Source: CBDUVZ01 sp965370805
Lineage (GTDB): Bacteria > Hydrothermota > Tepidihabitantia > Tepidihabitantales > Tepidihabitantaceae
Reading direction: 5' to 3'
Assembly: GCA_965370805.1 (NCBI GenBank)
Contig: CBDUVZ010000124.1
Location: 1 to 8,254, forward strand
DNA length: 8,254 bases
Shown here piece by piece: positions 6,271-8,254 of the stretch. How positions within the stretch are numbered: the first letter of the stretch is position 1; each line of letters starts with the position of its first letter. Below the pieces are notes generated by a model. It had not been told where the DNA came from, did not search any database, and was given only the letters and a program-made list of their open reading frames with translations. Made by a program: the position numbers and the translations under genes.

Positions 6271-6807
6271 GTGTTCATACGTGCGGGCAGGCTCAAAGGG
6301 AGACAGTTGTTCTATCCCAAGTCAGGACTGAAGCCAACCAAGGATATGACCCGGCAGGCGATATTCAATATCGTCCGACTGCAGGTGAAGGGCGCGCGGG
6401 TGTGCGACCTCTTCGCGGGCGGGGGAGCGCTGGGAATGGAAGCGCTTTCCCGGGGCGCACACGAGGCGGTGTTCGTGGAGCAGCATCCAGTGATTGTGAA
6501 GTTCCTGCGCCGGAACGCCGGGGAACTGGAAGGGGTCCGGATTCTCCGCGGCGACGTGCTTCGGGTTCTCAAGCGGCTTCAGGCTGCGGAGTTCGACCTG
6601 GTGTTCGCCGACCCGCCGTATCGGCACGATCTGGTCCAGGCAACGGTGGACAGGGTCGCCGAACTCGAGGTCGTGAAGCCTGGCGGGTCCCTAGTCGTCG
6701 AGCATCACCGGCTGGAAACACCGGATTGCCCCGCGGGCTGGAGTCTGGTGAAGCACGGCAGGTACGGTGACAGCGACGTGACGGTGCTGAGGAGGAACAG
6801 TGAGTAG
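6271..6807 (+). CDS. rsmD: RsmD, 16S rRNA (guanine-N2-)-methyltransferase
   Basis: A 178-residue SAM-dependent methyltransferase expected to methylate N2 of a guanine in 16S rRNA (G966 in E. coli numbering) during small-subunit assembly. The family N-terminus is clear (IRAGRLKGRQL, then KPTKDMTRQAIFNI). The SAM-binding motif I is CDLFAGGGALGMEALSRGA (45-63), an acidic residue ends strand 2 (VFVEQ), and the catalytic DPPY motif is in FADPPY (about 111-116). Length is normal for the family. The start is GTG 6271: homology begins two residues in, and the predicted start of transcription falls on the same base. The coaD gene follows on the same strand, as in many genomes where rsmD and coaD are neighbours. 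Confidence 0.93.
   Translation: MFIRAGRLKGRQLFYPKSGLKPTKDMTRQAIFNIVRLQVKGARVCDLFAGGGALGMEALSRGAHEAVFVEQHPVIVKFLRRNAGELEGVRILRGDVLRVLKRLQAAEFDLVFADPPYRHDLVQATVDRVAELEVVKPGGSLVVEHHRLETPDCPAGWSLVKHGRYGDSDVTVLRRNSE
6790..6795 (+). promoter_or_regulatory. Strong ribosome site for an alternative, upstream coaD start
   Basis: AGGAGG lies 4 nt before a GTG at 6800 that is in frame with coaD and overlaps the end of rsmD by 8 nt. Starting there would add 44 residues to CoaD, encoded by the repeat-bearing stretch 6800-6931. The competing start, GTG 6932, has GAGGAA at 6914-6919 instead. This site may be the original coaD ribosome site displaced by repeat insertion, or the one still in use. Confidence 0.4.
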
Positions 6808-6817
6808 AAGAGTTTCA

Positions 6818-6908
6818 ACACAAAGACACCAAGAGCACAAAGCAGGGGAGCAGGAGCTGAGAGGACCGGGCGGAGGGATATCGATACCAGGACACCAGGA
6901 ACACCAAG
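6818..6908 (+). repeat. Two sets of ACACCAAG-type short repeats between rsmD and coaD
   Basis: Set A (6818-6842) is three units, ACACAAAG, ACACCAAG and a 9-nt variant. Set B (6884-6908) is ATACCAGG, ACACCAGG and a 9-nt variant ending in CACCAAG. Both follow the same 8-8-9 spacing and start 66 bp apart, which suggests duplication of a 66-bp segment. Because 66 is a multiple of 3, the coaD frame reads the same kind of peptide twice (RHQEHKAGEQE and GHQEHQATEEE). This fills the 124 bp between rsmD and the likely coaD start. Similar ACACAAAGACACCAAG-like intergenic repeats are common, as I recall, in environmental bacterial genomes. Confidence 0.7.
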
Positions 6909-6931
6909 CAACAGAGGAAGAGCCGACGGGA

Positions 6932-7462
6932 GTGACCGGGTCTGCGGGGGGTCTGAAAGTCGCGGTGTACCCGGGGAGTTTCGACCCGATAACCCATGGA
7001 CACCTGGATGTGGTGCGGCGGGCGGCGCGGCTGTTTGACCGGGTGGTTGTGGCGGTGGCGCGGGGGCAGGGGCAGGGGCCGGTGTTTGGGTTCCGGGAGC
7101 GGTTGCGGTTGGTGAGGTCGGTTGTGAGGGGTATCCCGGGGGTGGAGGTTGATGGGTTTGATTGCCTGCTGGTGGATTTCGTTCGGGAGCGGGGGGCGTG
7201 CGCGGTGGTTCGGGGGATGCGGGCGGTGATGGATTTCGATTATGAGTTCCAGATGGCTTTGACGAATCGGAAGTTGGCGCCTTCAATCGAGACGGTGTTT
7301 TTCGTTCCTTCGGAGAGGTTTTTCTACCTGAGTTCGTCGCTGGTGCGGGAGGTTGCGAGGATGCAGGGTGAGCTGCGGTGTTTTGTGCCGGAGGCGGTGG
7401 AGAGGGCTTTGCGGAGGAAATTCGCTCGGGGGTGCGGTAGGGGGCGGAGTGCGATTCGTTGA
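6932..7462 (+). CDS. coaD: CoaD, phosphopantetheine adenylyltransferase
   Basis: Catalyses the reversible transfer of AMP from ATP to 4'-phosphopantetheine, the fourth step of coenzyme A synthesis, in the cytoplasm. With the start at GTG 6932 it has 176 residues (usual about 160). The nucleotidyltransferase motif is YPGSFDPITHGH (13-24), where HxGH is catalytic. Further family blocks are VVRGMRAVMDFDYEFQMALTNRKLAP and the C-terminal YLSSSLVREVARMQG. The start is uncertain: homology begins at LKVAVYPG, GTG 6932 has GAGGAA 12-17 nt upstream, and GTG 6800 has a stronger ribosome site but would add a low-complexity tail from inserted repeats. Third codon positions are unusually rich in G compared with rsmD. 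The obgE start lies within its last codons, 14 bp before its end. Confidence 0.92.
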   Translation: MTGSAGGLKVAVYPGSFDPITHGHLDVVRRAARLFDRVVVAVARGQGQGPVFGFRERLRLVRSVVRGIPGVEVDGFDCLLVDFVRERGACAVVRGMRAVMDFDYEFQMALTNRKLAPSIETVFFVPSERFFYLSSSLVREVARMQGELRCFVPEAVERALRRKFARGCGRGRSAIR

Positions 7463-8254
7463 CGAGGCGGTGGTTCATGTGAGGGCGGGCGGGGGCGGGG
7501 ATGGTTGCGTTTCGTTCCGGCGGGAGAAGTATGTGCCGAGGGGTGGGCCGGATGGGGGGGATGGCGGGGATGGGGGTTCGGTTTTTCTGGTGGGCCGGGG
7601 GAGTCTGCAGTCGCTTGCCGATCTTGAGTACCGGCGTTCGTACCGAGCGGAGCGGGGGGGGCAGGGGATGGGGAGGAAGCGGCATGGGAGGAGGGGGGCG
7701 GGCGTGCGGATTCCGGTGCCGTTGGGGACGGATGCTTACGGAATGGCGAGTGGCGAATGTCGAGTGCCGAATGCCGAATGCCGAATGGCGAATGGCGGGC
7801 GGCGAGTGCCGAATGCCGAATGCCGAATGCCGAATGGAGGGCGGTGGCTGGGTGGATTGCTTGAGTCGGGTGAGGAGCTGGTGGTTGCTCGAGGGGGGAG
7901 GGGCGGGAGGGGGAATGCGCGTTTCGCCACCGCGACGAACCAGGCCCCGCGGGAGAGCAAACCGGGTACGCCCGGCGCCGAACTCGACCTGAAGCTGGCT
8001 TTGAGGTTGCTGGCCGATGTGGGGTTTGTCGGGCTGCCGAATGCGGGGAAGTCGACGTTGCTTTCGGCTTTGACCCAGGCGAATCCGAGGGTGGCGAGTT
8101 ATCCTTTTACGACTTTGACCCCGAATCTGGGGGTGATGGAGACGAGGGATTTCCGGTTCACGATTGCGGATATGCCGGGAATCATCGAGGGGGCGTATGA
8201 GGGGAGGGGGTTGGGGTTGCGGTTTCTGCGGCATATTGAGCGGACGCGGGTGCT
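7449..8254 (+). CDS. obgE: ObgE/CgtA GTPase with in-frame heptanucleotide-repeat insertion, 3' end beyond window
   Basis: Obg-family GTPase, a usually essential protein acting in 50S ribosome assembly and the stringent response. 268 codons are present. The glycine-rich Obg domain starts at once (FVDEAVVHVRAGGGGDG, FRREKYVPRGGPDGGDGGDGG) and continues with GMGRKRHGRRGAGVRIPVPLGT (to 94). Residues 98-132 come from a tandem heptanucleotide array absent from normal Obg. The fold then resumes with ELVVARGGRGGRGNARFAT (143-161). The G domain shows the P-loop GLPNAGKS (195-202), switch I YPFTTLTPN (218-226) and DMPG (241-244), then RHIERTRV at the window edge. Compared with Bacillus subtilis Obg from memory, the VPxGT to ARGGRGG interval is about 52 residues instead of 23. 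No frameshift or stop is seen. GTG 7449 overlaps coaD by 14 bp and follows GGGGCGGA. Confidence 0.92.
   Translation, partial: MRFVDEAVVHVRAGGGGDGCVSFRREKYVPRGGPDGGDGGDGGSVFLVGRGSLQSLADLEYRRSYRAERGGQGMGRKRHGRRGAGVRIPVPLGTDAYGMASGECRVPNAECRMANGGRRVPNAECRMPNGGRWLGGLLESGEELVVARGGRGGRGNARFATATNQAPRESKPGTPGAELDLKLALRLLADVGFVGLPNAGKSTLLSALTQANPRVASYPFTTLTPNLGVMETRDFRFTIADMPGIIEGAYEGRGLGLRFLRHIERTRV
7741..7845 (+). repeat. Tandem heptanucleotide array (GAATGCC)n inside obgE
   Basis: Fifteen consecutive 7-bp units, 105 bp in all. Thirteen follow GA(A/G)TG(C/G/T)C or differ at one base: GAATGCC at 7769, 7776, 7811, 7818 and 7825, with GAATGGC, GAGTGCC, GAGTGGC, GAATGTC and GAATGGA variants. Degenerate GGGCGGC (7797-7803) and GGGCGGT (7839-7845) units close two sub-blocks of 8 and 5 units. 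As 15 x 7 is divisible by 3, the obgE frame is kept. The encoded peptide has a 7-residue period (three units give seven codons), as in ECRVPNA and ECRMPNG. The reverse complement encodes HSAFGIR-type repeats, a pattern I recall from spurious ORFs in many environmental genomes. Confidence 0.9.

Noticed and set aside
7741..7845. Heptamer array considered as a CRISPR array or origin iterons
   Set aside because: There are no spacers between units, no nearby cas or replication genes, and the array lies inside a coding sequence.
7501..7992. A plus-strand open frame of 163 codons suggesting a frameshift in obgE
   Set aside because: The obgE frame from GTG 7449 is continuous through the repeat array and matches Obg on both sides; this other frame only exists because the repeat and G-rich DNA lack stops.
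6705..8234. A 509-codon open frame on the minus strand across rsmD, coaD and obgE
   Set aside because: It is antisense to three clear housekeeping genes. Its translation is Pro/Arg/Ser low-complexity produced by the G-rich strand and repeats (HSAFGIR, LCALGVFVLK).

Overview
The window is GC-rich bacterial chromosome holding eight protein genes and no RNA genes, phage genes or insertion sequences. Gene content (ECF sigma/anti-sigma pair with a DUF4097-like secreted protein, secreted subtilase, long KamA-family radical SAM enzyme, rsmD-coaD-obg) and two kinds of short low-complexity repeat resemble uncultivated lineages around the FCB group (WOR-3/Stahlbacteria, Zixibacteria and similar). That placement is a guess from style, not from a diagnostic gene. 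Promoters that look like standard sigma-70 sites (TTGACA / TATAAT-like) can be read in three intergenic places.

Layout. (1) 1-1432, minus strand: a secreted S8 (subtilisin-like) protease, catalytic triad intact, cut by the left edge of the window. (2) 1499-4332, plus strand: a tight four-gene operon made of an ECF sigma factor, a zinc-finger membrane anti-sigma factor, an exported protein built of regular 18-residue repeats (DUF4097-like) and an exported PDZ protein ending in a charged coiled coil. It diverges from the protease across only 66 bp. This reads as an envelope-stress module: sigma and anti-sigma form the switch, and the two exported proteins are probable sensors or effectors. (3) 4348-6129, minus strand: a 593-residue KamA-family radical SAM aminomutase. 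Its two substrate-selecting positions are Lys and Asn instead of the Asp pair of lysine 2,3-aminomutase, pointing to glutamate 2,3-aminomutase. It converges on the operon with a 15-bp gap and a hairpin over its stop codon. (4) 6130-6270: a divergent intergenic region with two good sigma-70 promoters. The rsmD promoter has a perfect 16-bp palindrome exactly filling the space between -35 and -10, and its predicted start of transcription falls on the GTG start codon (leaderless mRNA). (5) 6271-8254, plus strand: the housekeeping run rsmD, coaD, obgE, the last cut by the right edge.

The most unusual feature is in obgE. A tandem array of 15 heptanucleotide units (consensus GAATGCC, 105 bp) sits in frame inside the N-terminal Obg domain of this usually essential GTPase gene and adds about 30 residues with a 7-residue period. 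A second, different repeat (ACACCAAG-type units, two sets 66 bp apart) lies between rsmD and coaD and is also open in the coaD frame. From coaD onward the coding strand becomes strongly G-rich with few C-ending codons, apart from one short patch in obgE.
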